DNA of 6,765 nt, from positions 1 through 6,765 of the forward strand of contig CALVVP010000059.1 of NCBI GenBank assembly GCA_944363895.1. The letters run 5' to 3'. A model generated the notes under the pieces. The model saw only the letters and a program-made list of their open reading frames with translations. It did not search any database and was not told the origin of the DNA. This stretch comes from an uncultured Bacilli bacterium. Its GTDB lineage: Bacteria; Bacillota_I; Bacilli_A; RF39; UBA660. The translations under genes and the position numbers were made by a program. Positions 1 through 6,717 of this stretch are shown one piece after another; within the stretch, counting starts at the first letter, position 1; each line of letters begins with the position of its first letter.

Positions 1-1560
1 GAATTATTAGCGGTTATAATAATACTAGCGATAGTGGCTTTAATAGCGACTCCGATTATTTTAAATGTCATTGAAGAAGCAAGAATATCAGCTGGTTGTT
101 CGGAGGCTAGTATGATTTATAGTGGCATTAATAATTACTGTGCAACGGAAGATATGAAATATCAGTTGGATAATAGTTATAGCAAAATATGTACAACTAG
201 TATGACTACAGATACGGTTAGTCAGATGGTTAATTTAGGAAATGCGACTATAACTAGTGTTAGTTATGATGGTTCTAAATTAACAAATTTAGTAATAGAA
301 AGTAATAGTCATACTTTTACTTTATGTGGTGATGGCAGTTTTGCCATGGATGATGAAGTATGTGGAGTAAATCCACCAATAGAAGAAGATTATACTGATA
401 ATAGTGGAGCAAATGCACCAGAATTATTAGATAATATGGTTCCAATCAAATATGATGGAACTAATTGGGTCTACGCTGATATAACTGAAGCATGGTATAA
501 CTATGATAATCAAGAATGGGCGAATGCGGTCGTGTTAAATAGTGATGTAACTAAGAGTGTTGGTGATACGATAACAGAAGATGAAGTAGCACTTTGGTAT
601 GTATGGATACCAAGATATAAATATCAATTATTCAATGCCAATAATGGCAGTGTAGCTGAACAATTAATTAATGTGGAATTTGAAAGTGGAACAGCAAGTA
701 CAGGAACAGTATCATGTATTGATGCGATAGCAACATCAGGAAGTAGTAGTGAAACATGTACAAATGCAAGTAATGGCAATTGGTATACGCATCCAGCATT
801 TACTTTTGGCGATGAAGAATTAACCGGATTTTGGGTCGGAAAATTTGAAATAAGTGGAACTACTAACGAAATAACAATCAAACCGAATGTTAGCAGTTTA
901 AGAAATCAAACAATATCTAGTTTTTTTACAGCAATTCAAAACATGAGTACTACTTATAGTTTAAGTGGTGATTCTCATATGATTAAAAATATGGAATGGG
1001 GTGCTATAGCTTATTTAAAACAAAGTCAATATGGCTTAGGAACAACAGATATCGGAATAAATAATAACAGTAGTTATACAACTGGATGTGGAGCAGCGTC
1101 TGGGAGCTTATCAAGTAATGGATGTAATGCGTATAATACAGGCAATGGTATGTTGGCAAGTACCACAGGGACAATCTATGGCGTGTATGATATGAGTGGA
1201 GGAGCATTTGAATATGTAATGGGAAATATGGTCAATAGTAGTGGGAATTTTTATTCAAGTTATGCGGGATTTATTAATATACCTGATGCAAAATATTACG
1301 ATAAATATACTTACGGAACAAATGTAACAATTCAAGGTCGCGGAAAACTAGGTGATGCAACTAAAGAAACATTAGTGACATTTGGAAATGAAAAAGGAGG
1401 TTGGTATGGTGATTATGCGAACTTCGTCTACTCTAGTCACTCTTGGTTTCACCGTGGTGGCTACTGCAATGCTGGCTCTTCTGGAGGTGTGTTCGACTTC
1501 CTCAACTATCTTGGGGAAAAACTCGAATTCTACGGTACACGTGCTGTTCTTACCCCATAA
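1..1560 (+). CDS. Prepilin-type surface protein with C-terminal FGE/C-type-lectin domain, 5' partial; candidate DGR target protein
   Basis: The reading frame is open from base 1, so the gene starts upstream; 519 residues are visible. They begin ELLAVIIILAIVALIATP, the hydrophobic helix of a type IV prepilin; the first Glu fits the conserved Glu5 after the prepilin peptidase cut, so the leader and Gly/Phe cleavage site are just outside the window. The GTG at 34 lies inside this helix and is not the start. Residues about 20-125 are a pilin-like segment with Cys at 33, 47, 64, 109 and 121. Residues 140-211 (PELLDNMVPIKYDGTNWVYA, then WIPRYKY) lead into an FGE/sulfatase-modifying-like fold: GFWVGKFEIS near 276, GVYDMSGGAFEY near 394 (compare GLYDMSGNVWEW in that family), WFHRGG near 482 and a terminal GTRAVL (usual GFRPV). 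I infer a surface-displayed, ligand-binding minor pilin or pseudopilin, not an enzyme. The C-terminus has the signature of a DGR variable region. Function and ligand are unknown. Confidence 0.85.
   Translation, partial: ELLAVIIILAIVALIATPIILNVIEEARISAGCSEASMIYSGINNYCATEDMKYQLDNSYSKICTTSMTTDTVSQMVNLGNATITSVSYDGSKLTNLVIESNSHTFTLCGDGSFAMDDEVCGVNPPIEEDYTDNSGANAPELLDNMVPIKYDGTNWVYADITEAWYNYDNQEWANAVVLNSDVTKSVGDTITEDEVALWYVWIPRYKYQLFNANNGSVAEQLINVEFESGTASTGTVSCIDAIATSGSSSETCTNASNGNWYTHPAFTFGDEELTGFWVGKFEISGTTNEITIKPNVSSLRNQTISSFFTAIQNMSTTYSLSGDSHMIKNMEWGAIAYLKQSQYGLGTTDIGINNNSSYTTGCGAASGSLSSNGCNAYNTGNGMLASTTGTIYGVYDMSGGAFEYVMGNMVNSSGNFYSSYAGFINIPDAKYYDKYTYGTNVTIQGRGKLGDATKETLVTFGNEKGGWYGDYANFVYSSHSWFHRGGYCNAGSSGGVFDFLNYLGEKLEFYGTRAVLTP
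1411..1560 (+). other. Candidate DGR variable region (VR) at the 3' end of the pilin-lectin gene
   Basis: Counted by hand, these 150 bases are 47% G+C and 20% A; the preceding 150 bases are 33% G+C and 40% A. Within 1441-1500 only 6 of 60 bases are A. C-ending codons are 19 of 49, against 3 of the 50 before. Many are TAC, CAC, TGC, GAC, TTC, CTC, GTC and AAC, the products expected when AAC codons of a template are copied with random bases at A. They cluster at 1420-1431, 1438, 1450, 1462-1467, 1492-1506 and 1522-1533, between A-poor framework codons for SW, RGG, AGSSGGV and RAVL. The position, in the last lectin-fold segment up to the stop codon, matches known DGR target proteins such as the FGE-like TvpA. 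The template repeat and reverse transcriptase are not seen, so this is an inference from composition, codon pattern and fold. Confidence 0.6.
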
Positions 1561-1571
1561 ATATAACATTT

Positions 1572-1592
1572 AACTGCATTATGCAGTTTTTT
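1572..1592 (+). terminator. Hairpin plus T-run after the pilin-lectin gene
   Basis: AACTGCA (1572-1578) and TGCAGTT (1582-1588) form a perfect 7-bp stem around a 3-nt TTA loop, and a T-run extends to 1592. It lies 11 bases after the stop codon and directly before the next promoter, as expected of a short rho-independent terminator. If the preceding region is a DGR VR, the hairpin could also serve as the downstream DNA hairpin that some DGRs need for target recognition. Confidence 0.6.
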
Positions 1593-1593
1593 C

Positions 1594-1623
1594 TTGACAT
1601 AAAAAACTCGATAGTGGTAAACT
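1594..1623 (+). promoter_or_regulatory. Sigma-A-type promoter for recX
   Basis: A consensus -35 TTGACA (1594-1599) is followed after 18 bases by TAAACT (1618-1623), which matches the -10 consensus at 4 of 6 positions. It sits just past the hairpin and 27 bases before the recX start, so recX is probably transcribed separately from the pilin-lectin gene. Confidence 0.55.
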
Positions 1624-1650
1624 TTAAACTGTTGAGGTAGGAAGGTTTAT

Positions 1651-2412
1651 ATGAAAATAGAGAAAATAAAAAAAAGTGGTAAAAAATATAAAATATTATT
1701 AAGTGATGGTAGTGAAATAAAAACATATGATGATGTTATTTTGAAATATAACTTATTATATAATAAAACTATCGATAACGACTTATTAAACAAAATAAAC
1801 AGTGATAATAATTATTATGAGATTTATTACAAAACAATAAATTATATAACAAAAAGATTAAGAAGTGAAAAAGAAATCAATGAATATATCGACAAAAATA
1901 AAGTGACTAACAAAGATAAAGAGCAATTAATTAAAAAATTAAAAGAACTTAATTTGATTAATGATTTAAATTTTACAAAAGCTTATATTGCCGATAAAAT
2001 AAATTTATCTAATGAGGGAATTGATAAAATAAAAAATAATTTATTAAAACATGATATTGCAAGTGAAGTAATCGATAACGAATTAGCTAAAATCGATAAT
2101 GATTTAATCAAAGAAAAATTAAAAAAATTAATAATCAAAAAAACAAAAAATGCTAAATATACCGGTTATAAATTAAAATATAAAGTAATTAATGAATTAA
2201 TAAATTTAGGATATGATAAAACTGATATTTCCGAAATTTATGATTCACTTAATTTAGATAATAATTATGATTTAAAACAAGAATATGATAAATTATATAA
2301 AAAGTTAAGTATTAAATATCAAGGTCAAGAATTAAAAAGAAAAATAAGAAATAAATTATATAATAAAGGTTTTAGTATTGAAGAAATAAATAGTATCATT
2401 GAAGATTATTAA
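1651..2412 (+). CDS. recX: RecX family regulatory protein
   Basis: RecX proteins bind RecA filaments and modulate, usually inhibit, RecA-driven strand exchange and SOS activation in the cytoplasm. The 253-aa product is close to the Bacillus RecX length (about 260). It has an N-terminal beta-rich stretch (residues 1-35) and then three helical RecX repeats. The first carries the clearest motifs: YITKRLRSEKEINEYI (65-80) followed by ELNLINDLNFTKAYI (99-113). The second and third lie near 155-200 and 213-250; both have a Lys-rich start, an 'L..LG/KGF' turn and a closing acidic helix. The ATG is preceded by AGGAAGG (1639-1645) at good spacing, with no competing upstream start. The protein is very rich in Lys, Asn and Ile, as expected from AT-rich DNA. 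recA is not in the window, so coupling to RecA is family knowledge. Confidence 0.85.
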   Translation: MKIEKIKKSGKKYKILLSDGSEIKTYDDVILKYNLLYNKTIDNDLLNKINSDNNYYEIYYKTINYITKRLRSEKEINEYIDKNKVTNKDKEQLIKKLKELNLINDLNFTKAYIADKINLSNEGIDKIKNNLLKHDIASEVIDNELAKIDNDLIKEKLKKLIIKKTKNAKYTGYKLKYKVINELINLGYDKTDISEIYDSLNLDNNYDLKQEYDKLYKKLSIKYQGQELKRKIRNKLYNKGFSIEEINSIIEDY

Positions 2413-2422
2413 AAAGAAAGTG

Positions 2423-2459
2423 AATAATGCCATAAAATACAATATATTATGGTATAATT
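2423..2459. repeat. Imperfect inverted repeat overlapping the camS promoter
   Basis: The arms at 2423-2435 and 2447-2459 match as an inverted repeat at 11 of 13 positions (12 if G-U pairing is allowed) around an 11-base centre. The right arm contains the -10 box of the camS promoter. There is no T-run after it, so it is not a typical terminator for recX. It could be an operator. The DNA is AT-rich, so chance symmetry is possible. Confidence 0.4.
2450..2458 (+). promoter_or_regulatory. Extended -10 promoter for the camS-gatCAB cluster
   Basis: TGGTATAAT gives a perfect TATAAT (2453-2458) with the upstream TG of an extended -10 element. No good TTGACA lies at the right distance; the nearest candidate, ATGCCA at 2427-2432, is 20 bases away. 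The predicted transcript would start near 2465, leaving a leader of only about 10 bases before the camS ATG. Confidence 0.65.
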
Positions 2460-2474
2460 AAGTAGTGATGTTTT

Positions 2475-3446
2475 ATGAAAAAAGTGTTGTTAATATTATT
2501 GATTCTTTTAGTTGGTTGTGAAAATAAGGAAGATGTTGTAAATATTAGTTATGATGATTCTTATTACAAAGTGGCAACTCCTTATAAAGAAAATGTTGGT
2601 AGTTATAGTATCAGAGAATATGACAAAGAAGAAGTTGATACAAGATTATCTAAATTATCGACAAAATATTTTAAAACAAATAATTCTTTATATCAAGAAG
2701 GGCAATATTTAACTAGTGAAGAAATTAAAAATTTAGTAACAGAATATAATCAAACAGATAAAATAAAAATCGATAATATTGAATTCACACCATCCTATAT
2801 TACGACTATTTATGAACAAAATTATTTGGCGACGAACAATGTTTTAAAAGGAATATCTTTAGCAATTGTCGTCGATAATAAACAATATTATGAAGATAAT
2901 AAATATAAAGTTATTAGTGAAGATATTGTTTTAGATTATGCTTTAACAAAAGCCAATGATTTAATTAGTTATATGCGCAGTAAAGAAGGATTAGAAAACA
3001 TCAATATTGTTTTAGGTATTTATTTAGAAGATGATTTAAAAGGAAGTTTTAAATATTTAGGTAGTACGGATAGTGATACTATTAAATTAGAATATGTTAA
3101 TTATAATTATCAGTTATTAGAAAGTAATTATGTCATGACTAACGATAATCAAACTTATAATAATTTTGTTGCGATTAAAAATAGTTTAAGTGATTATCAT
3201 GTTTATCTTAATGCTTATGGTTTATATCAAAACAATACATTAAATGAAGTAAAAATCATCATCAATAAAAGTTATTTTAAAAGAGCAGAAATATTAAATA
3301 TGACTAATGTTATAATTAATAATCTTAATAATTTTGACAGTAATATTGAAATTAAAATTTATTTTAAAAGTAATAATGTTATTAAAGCTTTTATAAATAA
3401 AAGTAGTAGTGAAACTAAAATTAATACATACATATTGGAGGAATAA
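2475..3446 (+). CDS. camS: CamS-family (sex pheromone cAM373 precursor-like) lipoprotein
   Basis: This is a predicted membrane-anchored extracytoplasmic lipoprotein. A very short signal peptide (MKK, then a Leu/Ile run) ends in the lipobox LVGC with the lipidated Cys at residue 15. Residues 31-90 carry the CamS signature: YYKVATPYKE, then SIREYD, LSKLSTKYF and YQEGQYL. A central block (about 150-190) resembles the family's LAIVVD/ALTKANDLISYMRS region. At 323 aa it is shorter than Bacillus YerH and enterococcal CamS (roughly 380-400). The position directly before gatCAB matches yerH-gatC in Bacillus, which supports the call. In enterococci a peptide from the CamS signal sequence is a conjugation pheromone; nothing here shows that role, and the general function of the family is unknown. 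The start has only a weak ribosome site (GTGATG, 2465-2470). The stop overlaps the gatC leader. Confidence 0.82.
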   Translation: MKKVLLILLILLVGCENKEDVVNISYDDSYYKVATPYKENVGSYSIREYDKEEVDTRLSKLSTKYFKTNNSLYQEGQYLTSEEIKNLVTEYNQTDKIKIDNIEFTPSYITTIYEQNYLATNNVLKGISLAIVVDNKQYYEDNKYKVISEDIVLDYALTKANDLISYMRSKEGLENINIVLGIYLEDDLKGSFKYLGSTDSDTIKLEYVNYNYQLLESNYVMTNDNQTYNNFVAIKNSLSDYHVYLNAYGLYQNNTLNEVKIIINKSYFKRAEILNMTNVIINNLNNFDSNIEIKIYFKSNNVIKAFINKSSSETKINTYILEE

Positions 3447-3448
3447 AA

Positions 3449-3733
3449 ATGATTAAAGAAGAAAAAGTAAAACATATTGCTGATTTGGCAAAATTAAATA
3501 TTCAAGATGAAGAAATGGCTAAATATCAAATGCAATTGACTGATATATTAAGTGAAATTGATAAAATATTAAAAGTGGATTTAAAAGAAGAGGAAATTAT
3601 GATTAGTCCATCTAGTAATCGAAATTGCTTTAGCGAAGATATTCCCGAACCACATTTAAGTAAAGAACAGTGGCATAAAAATGCGAAAAGGGTTAAAGGC
3701 GATTATATTATAGTTCCGAAGGTGATAGAATGA
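3449..3733 (+). CDS. gatC: Asp-tRNA(Asn)/Glu-tRNA(Gln) amidotransferase subunit C
   Basis: GatC is the small subunit that wraps around and stabilises GatA in the GatCAB complex, which converts mischarged Glu-tRNA(Gln) or Asp-tRNA(Asn) to the amidated form. The 94-aa length is typical (about 95). Recognisable stretches are VKHIADLAKLNIQDEE (7-22), LTDILSEIDKI (30-40) and the ending NAK...YIIVPKVIE (78-94). GGAGG at 3437-3441 lies 7 bases before the ATG, inside the end of camS; the gap between the two genes is 2 bases. The TGA stop overlaps the gatA start (ATGA), so translation is probably coupled. This TGA falls at the family's usual C-terminus, which shows TGA is a stop in this organism. Confidence 0.93.
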   Translation: MIKEEKVKHIADLAKLNIQDEEMAKYQMQLTDILSEIDKILKVDLKEEEIMISPSSNRNCFSEDIPEPHLSKEQWHKNAKRVKGDYIIVPKVIE

Positions 3734-5172
3734 GATATTTAGATTTAGATATAAAAACCATTAATGAAAAATTAAAAAATAAAGAAATTAAACCGATTGA
3801 TTTAGTGAATGAAGCATTTGCAAGAATTGAAAATACTGATTTAAATTGTTTTATAACTTTAAATAAAGAAGCAGCGATTAAACAAGCTTTAGAATTAGAA
3901 AACAAGAATGTCGATAATATTTTGTTTGGTCTACCTATAGCAATTAAAGATAATATTATCACTAAAGATTTAAAAACGACAGCGGCAAGTCATATTTTAG
4001 ATGATTTTATTCCAATTTATGATGCTACAGTTATTAGTAAAATTAAAGAAAAGAACATGATTATCATCGGTAAAACTAATATGGATGAGTTTGCTATGGG
4101 TTCGACTGGCGAAACTAGTTATTTTGGGAATACCTTAAATCCTTGGGATAAATCATTGGTTCCAGGTGGTTCATCGTCAGGTTCAGCTGCTTGTGTTGCC
4201 GCTAGAATTACGCCTTTTTCTTTAGGAACTGATACTGGTGGGTCAATTAGACAACCTTCTAGTTTTTGTGGTTTAGTTGGTCTTAAACCGACATACGGCC
4301 GAGTATCGAGATATGGTGTTATTGCTTTTGCCTCTAGTTTAGATCAGGTGGGACCGATTACCCGTAATGTTTATGAAAATGCGTTATTATTAAATGTTAT
4401 TAGTGGTTATGACCAATTTGATTTAACATCTTCTAAAGAAGAAGTTAAAGACTATACTTCTTTAATGGGACAAGATATTTCTAATTTAAAAATAGCTGTT
4501 CCCAACTATTATATGAGTGAGACTATTGATAAAAAAGTTAAAGAAGCGGTTTTAAAAGTAATCGATTTATTAAAGCAAAAAGGTTGTCAAGTTGATTATA
4601 TCGATATTGATTATTTAGAGTATGCCATTCCTTTATACCAAGTTATTGCTTTAGGTGAAGCTAGTAGTAATTTAGCTAGGTATGATGGTGTAAGATATGG
4701 ATTAGAAGTTAAGGATTTTAAAAATATCGATGAATTATATAAAAATACCAGAACTTTAGGTTTTGGCAGTGAAGTTAAAAGAAGAATTATGATCGGATCT
4801 TATATTTTAAGTGGGGAAAATGCCAATATTTATTATTATAAAGCTTTAAAATTAAGGAAAGCGATGACAGATAGTTTTAAAAATTGTTTAGCTAAATATG
4901 ATTTAATTATCGGTCCAACTAATACGGATGTTGCTTATAAATTGGGGACTAAACAAGATGATGCTTTAAAAAGTTTTTATGATGATTTACTAACTATTCC
5001 TGTTAATATGGCAGGGCTTCCTGCTTTAAGCTTACCGGTTGGCTTTAAAAATAATTTACCAATTGGTATGCATATTATCGGTAATTATTTTCAAGAAGAC
5101 AAAATTTATCAATTAGCTAGTTTTATTGAAAAAGAGCTTAATTTAGATTTAAATATAAAGGAGGTAGAATAA
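3730..5172 (+). CDS. gatA: Asp-tRNA(Asn)/Glu-tRNA(Gln) amidotransferase subunit A (glutaminase)
   Basis: GatA is the amidase subunit of GatCAB: it hydrolyses glutamine and sends ammonia through a channel to GatB. The 480-aa product has the full amidase-signature core. Lys73 lies in PIAIKDNI. The Gly/Ser loop PGGSSSGSAA (145-154) supplies the cis-Ser at 148. DTGGSIRQPS (168-177) supplies the nucleophile Ser172. The spacings 73-148-172 equal those of Staphylococcus aureus GatA (79-154-178). FCGLVGLKPTYGRVSRYG follows at 179-196. The C-terminal NMAGLPALSLPVGF and GMHIIGNYF motifs are also present. The start overlaps gatC by 4 bases, with AAGGTGAT upstream; the stop shares one base with the gatB start. 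No catalytic residue is missing. Confidence 0.97.
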   Translation: MRYLDLDIKTINEKLKNKEIKPIDLVNEAFARIENTDLNCFITLNKEAAIKQALELENKNVDNILFGLPIAIKDNIITKDLKTTAASHILDDFIPIYDATVISKIKEKNMIIIGKTNMDEFAMGSTGETSYFGNTLNPWDKSLVPGGSSSGSAACVAARITPFSLGTDTGGSIRQPSSFCGLVGLKPTYGRVSRYGVIAFASSLDQVGPITRNVYENALLLNVISGYDQFDLTSSKEEVKDYTSLMGQDISNLKIAVPNYYMSETIDKKVKEAVLKVIDLLKQKGCQVDYIDIDYLEYAIPLYQVIALGEASSNLARYDGVRYGLEVKDFKNIDELYKNTRTLGFGSEVKRRIMIGSYILSGENANIYYYKALKLRKAMTDSFKNCLAKYDLIIGPTNTDVAYKLGTKQDDALKSFYDDLLTIPVNMAGLPALSLPVGFKNNLPIGMHIIGNYFQEDKIYQLASFIEKELNLDLNIKEVE

Positions 5173-6569
5173 TGAAGCCAACAATCGGTATTGAAGTTCA
5201 TGTTGAATTAAAAAGCATGGCCAAAGTATTTTCTTTAAGTAAAAATAACTTTAATGATGAAGCAAATACTAATGTTAATGTTATCGATTTAGGCTATCCT
5301 GGAGTTTTACCAAGGTTAAATAAAGGTGTTATCGATGATGCTTTAAAAGCTTGTTTAGCTTTAAACTTTAAGATAAATCGTTTAATGCATTTTGACCGCA
5401 AAAATTATTTTTATCCAGATTTACCTAAAGGATATCAAATTACGCAACAAGATACACCAATTGGTTATGATGGTTATGTCGAGATAAGTGGCAAAAAAAT
5501 ATATTTAGAAAGAATGCATATTGAAGAGGATACTTGTAAAAGTTTGCACACGACGGATACTTTACTTAACTTTAATCGAGCAGGAGTGCCGTTACTAGAA
5601 ATTGTGACAAAACCTTGTATTAATAGTGGTGAGGAAGCGGTTGAATATTTAGAAAAATTAAGAGAAACATTATTATATTTAGGGATAAGCGATGTTAAAA
5701 TTGAAGAAGGAAGTATGTGCTGTGATGTCAATGTTTCAGTTAGTGATAGTGATTCCTTAGGAACTAAGGTTGAAGTTAAAAACATTGGTTCTATATCTAA
5801 TGTCGGGGTAGCTATCAACTATGAAGTTCAAAGACAAGAAGAGTTACTTGCTAATGGTGAAGTTATTGTCGAGCAAACAAGAAGATTCGACGATAAAACT
5901 AAAACAACCATTTTGATGCGTTATAAAGAAACGGGTAATGATTATCGTTATTTTCCTGAACCGGATATTCCTTATGTTTATATTGATGATGAATGGTTAG
6001 AAAATATTAAAAAGGAAATGCCAGTTTTAACTGATGAGTTAAAAGATAAATATACTAAATTAGGAATGAATAATAATAACATTAAAACTATTATTGCAAA
6101 CAAAGATATTTGTAATTTTTTAGAAACAGTAATCGATAAGGTTAATCCTAATATTGCGGCTAATTTATTAACTGGTGATATTTTATCATATTTAAATAAA
6201 AACTTTATCAAATTAGAAGAAAGTAAGTTAACTAAAGATAATTTTGTTAAATTAGTTGATTTATTAGATAAAAAAACTATATCTAGTAAACAAGGTAAAG
6301 AAGTTATTACCATTTTAATGGATACCGGTAAAGATGTTTTAGAAATAGTTAAAGAAAACAAGATGGAACAGATCAGTGATAATAGTTTAGTTTTAGAAAT
6401 AGTTACGAAAGTTATTAAAGCTAATCCCGATTCTGTTAAAGATTTTAAGGAAGGTAAAGATCGCGCTATTAAATATTTGATGGGACAAATTATGAAAGAA
6501 AGTAAAGGTCAAATTAATCCAGGGTTAGCTAATCAAATGTTAGTTGCTGAATTAAAAAAATGTCAATAG
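5172..6569 (+). CDS. gatB: Asp-tRNA(Asn)/Glu-tRNA(Gln) amidotransferase subunit B
   Basis: GatB binds the mischarged tRNA, phosphorylates its Glu/Asp side chain with ATP and amidates it with ammonia from GatA. The 465 aa are near the usual 475. Seen in order: IGIEVHVELKS (5-15; Glu8/His10 align with S. aureus Glu10/His12), FDRKNYFYPDLPKGYQI (74-90), RMHIEEDTCKSLH (114-126), NRAGVPLLEIV (135-145), KIEEGSMCCDVNVSV (176-190), DYRYFPEPDIP (257-267), and a C-terminal YqeY-like tail ending NPDSVKDFKEGKDRAIKYLM...KGQINPGLAN. AGGAGG (5159-5164) sits 7 bases before the ATG. Against the S. aureus sequence as I recall it, Cys replaces Gly at 122, Asp at 149 and Arg at 183, and Lys147 replaces Glu. The core catalytic residues are kept, so I expect a working enzyme with lineage-specific changes. 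Confidence 0.96.
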   Translation: MKPTIGIEVHVELKSMAKVFSLSKNNFNDEANTNVNVIDLGYPGVLPRLNKGVIDDALKACLALNFKINRLMHFDRKNYFYPDLPKGYQITQQDTPIGYDGYVEISGKKIYLERMHIEEDTCKSLHTTDTLLNFNRAGVPLLEIVTKPCINSGEEAVEYLEKLRETLLYLGISDVKIEEGSMCCDVNVSVSDSDSLGTKVEVKNIGSISNVGVAINYEVQRQEELLANGEVIVEQTRRFDDKTKTTILMRYKETGNDYRYFPEPDIPYVYIDDEWLENIKKEMPVLTDELKDKYTKLGMNNNNIKTIIANKDICNFLETVIDKVNPNIAANLLTGDILSYLNKNFIKLEESKLTKDNFVKLVDLLDKKTISSKQGKEVITILMDTGKDVLEIVKENKMEQISDNSLVLEIVTKVIKANPDSVKDFKEGKDRAIKYLMGQIMKESKGQINPGLANQMLVAELKKCQ

Positions 6570-6595
6570 AATGTACAATTTGTTTACTAATAATT

Positions 6596-6624
6596 AAAAA
6601 ATGCAAGAAATTGCACTTTTTTTT
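6596..6624 (+). terminator. Rho-independent terminator of the gatCAB operon
   Basis: TGCAA (6602-6606), a GAAA tetraloop (6607-6610) and TTGCA (6611-6615) form a compact hairpin. An A-run before and a T-run after extend the stem past one A-C mismatch. Eight T's (6617-6624) follow. It lies 26 bases after the gatB stop, ending the operon before the next gene. Confidence 0.85.
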
Positions 6625-6681
6625 AAAATTTTTTTGGTAAAAAAAAGGAAATCGCCAACTTTTCGCCTATATAACTAGTAG

Positions 6682-6717
6682 AGGAGAATTTTAAAATAGG
6701 AAGGAGGAATTTAAAAT
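6682..6717 (+). repeat. Duplicated Shine-Dalgarno segment before the last gene
   Basis: AGGAGAATTTTAAAAT (6682-6697) and AGGAGGAATTTAAAAT (6702-6717) are near-identical apart from one shifted base at two places. The second copy is the real ribosome site (AAGGAGG, 6701-6707, 8 bases before the ATG at 6716). The first copy runs into ATA where the second has ATG. This looks like a small tandem duplication of a translation start region. Confidence 0.5.

Noticed and set aside
34..36. GTG at 34 as the start of the first gene.
   Set aside because: The frame stays open to base 1 and encodes the first part of the prepilin helix, so the real start lies upstream of the window.
624..1207. Minus-strand open frames at 624-881 and 1004-1207.
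   Set aside because: They are antisense to the pilin-lectin gene, low in complexity, and lack ribosome sites or family features.
1372..1640. Small open frames on both strands over the variable region (1372-1569 minus, 1382-1573 plus, 1443-1640 plus).
   Set aside because: They exist because the A-poor, GC-richer segment has few stop codons. None has a good ribosome site or a recognisable product, and they overlap a well-supported gene.
3447..3448. A separate promoter or T-box leader before gatC.
   Set aside because: The camS-gatC gap is 2 bases, the gatC ribosome site lies inside camS, and no leader structure fits, so co-transcription with camS is the simpler reading.
5474..6361. Minus-strand open frames inside gatB (5474-5818 and 5978-6361), plus 3708-3962 across the gatC/gatA junction.
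   Set aside because: They are shadows of conserved gatCAB coding sequence and have Ser/Leu-rich translations typical of antisense frames in AT-rich genes.
6625..6646. T-run and A-run around GG as a second terminator after gatB.
   Set aside because: It would form only weak A-T pairs with a tiny loop, and the hairpin at 6596-6624 already explains termination.
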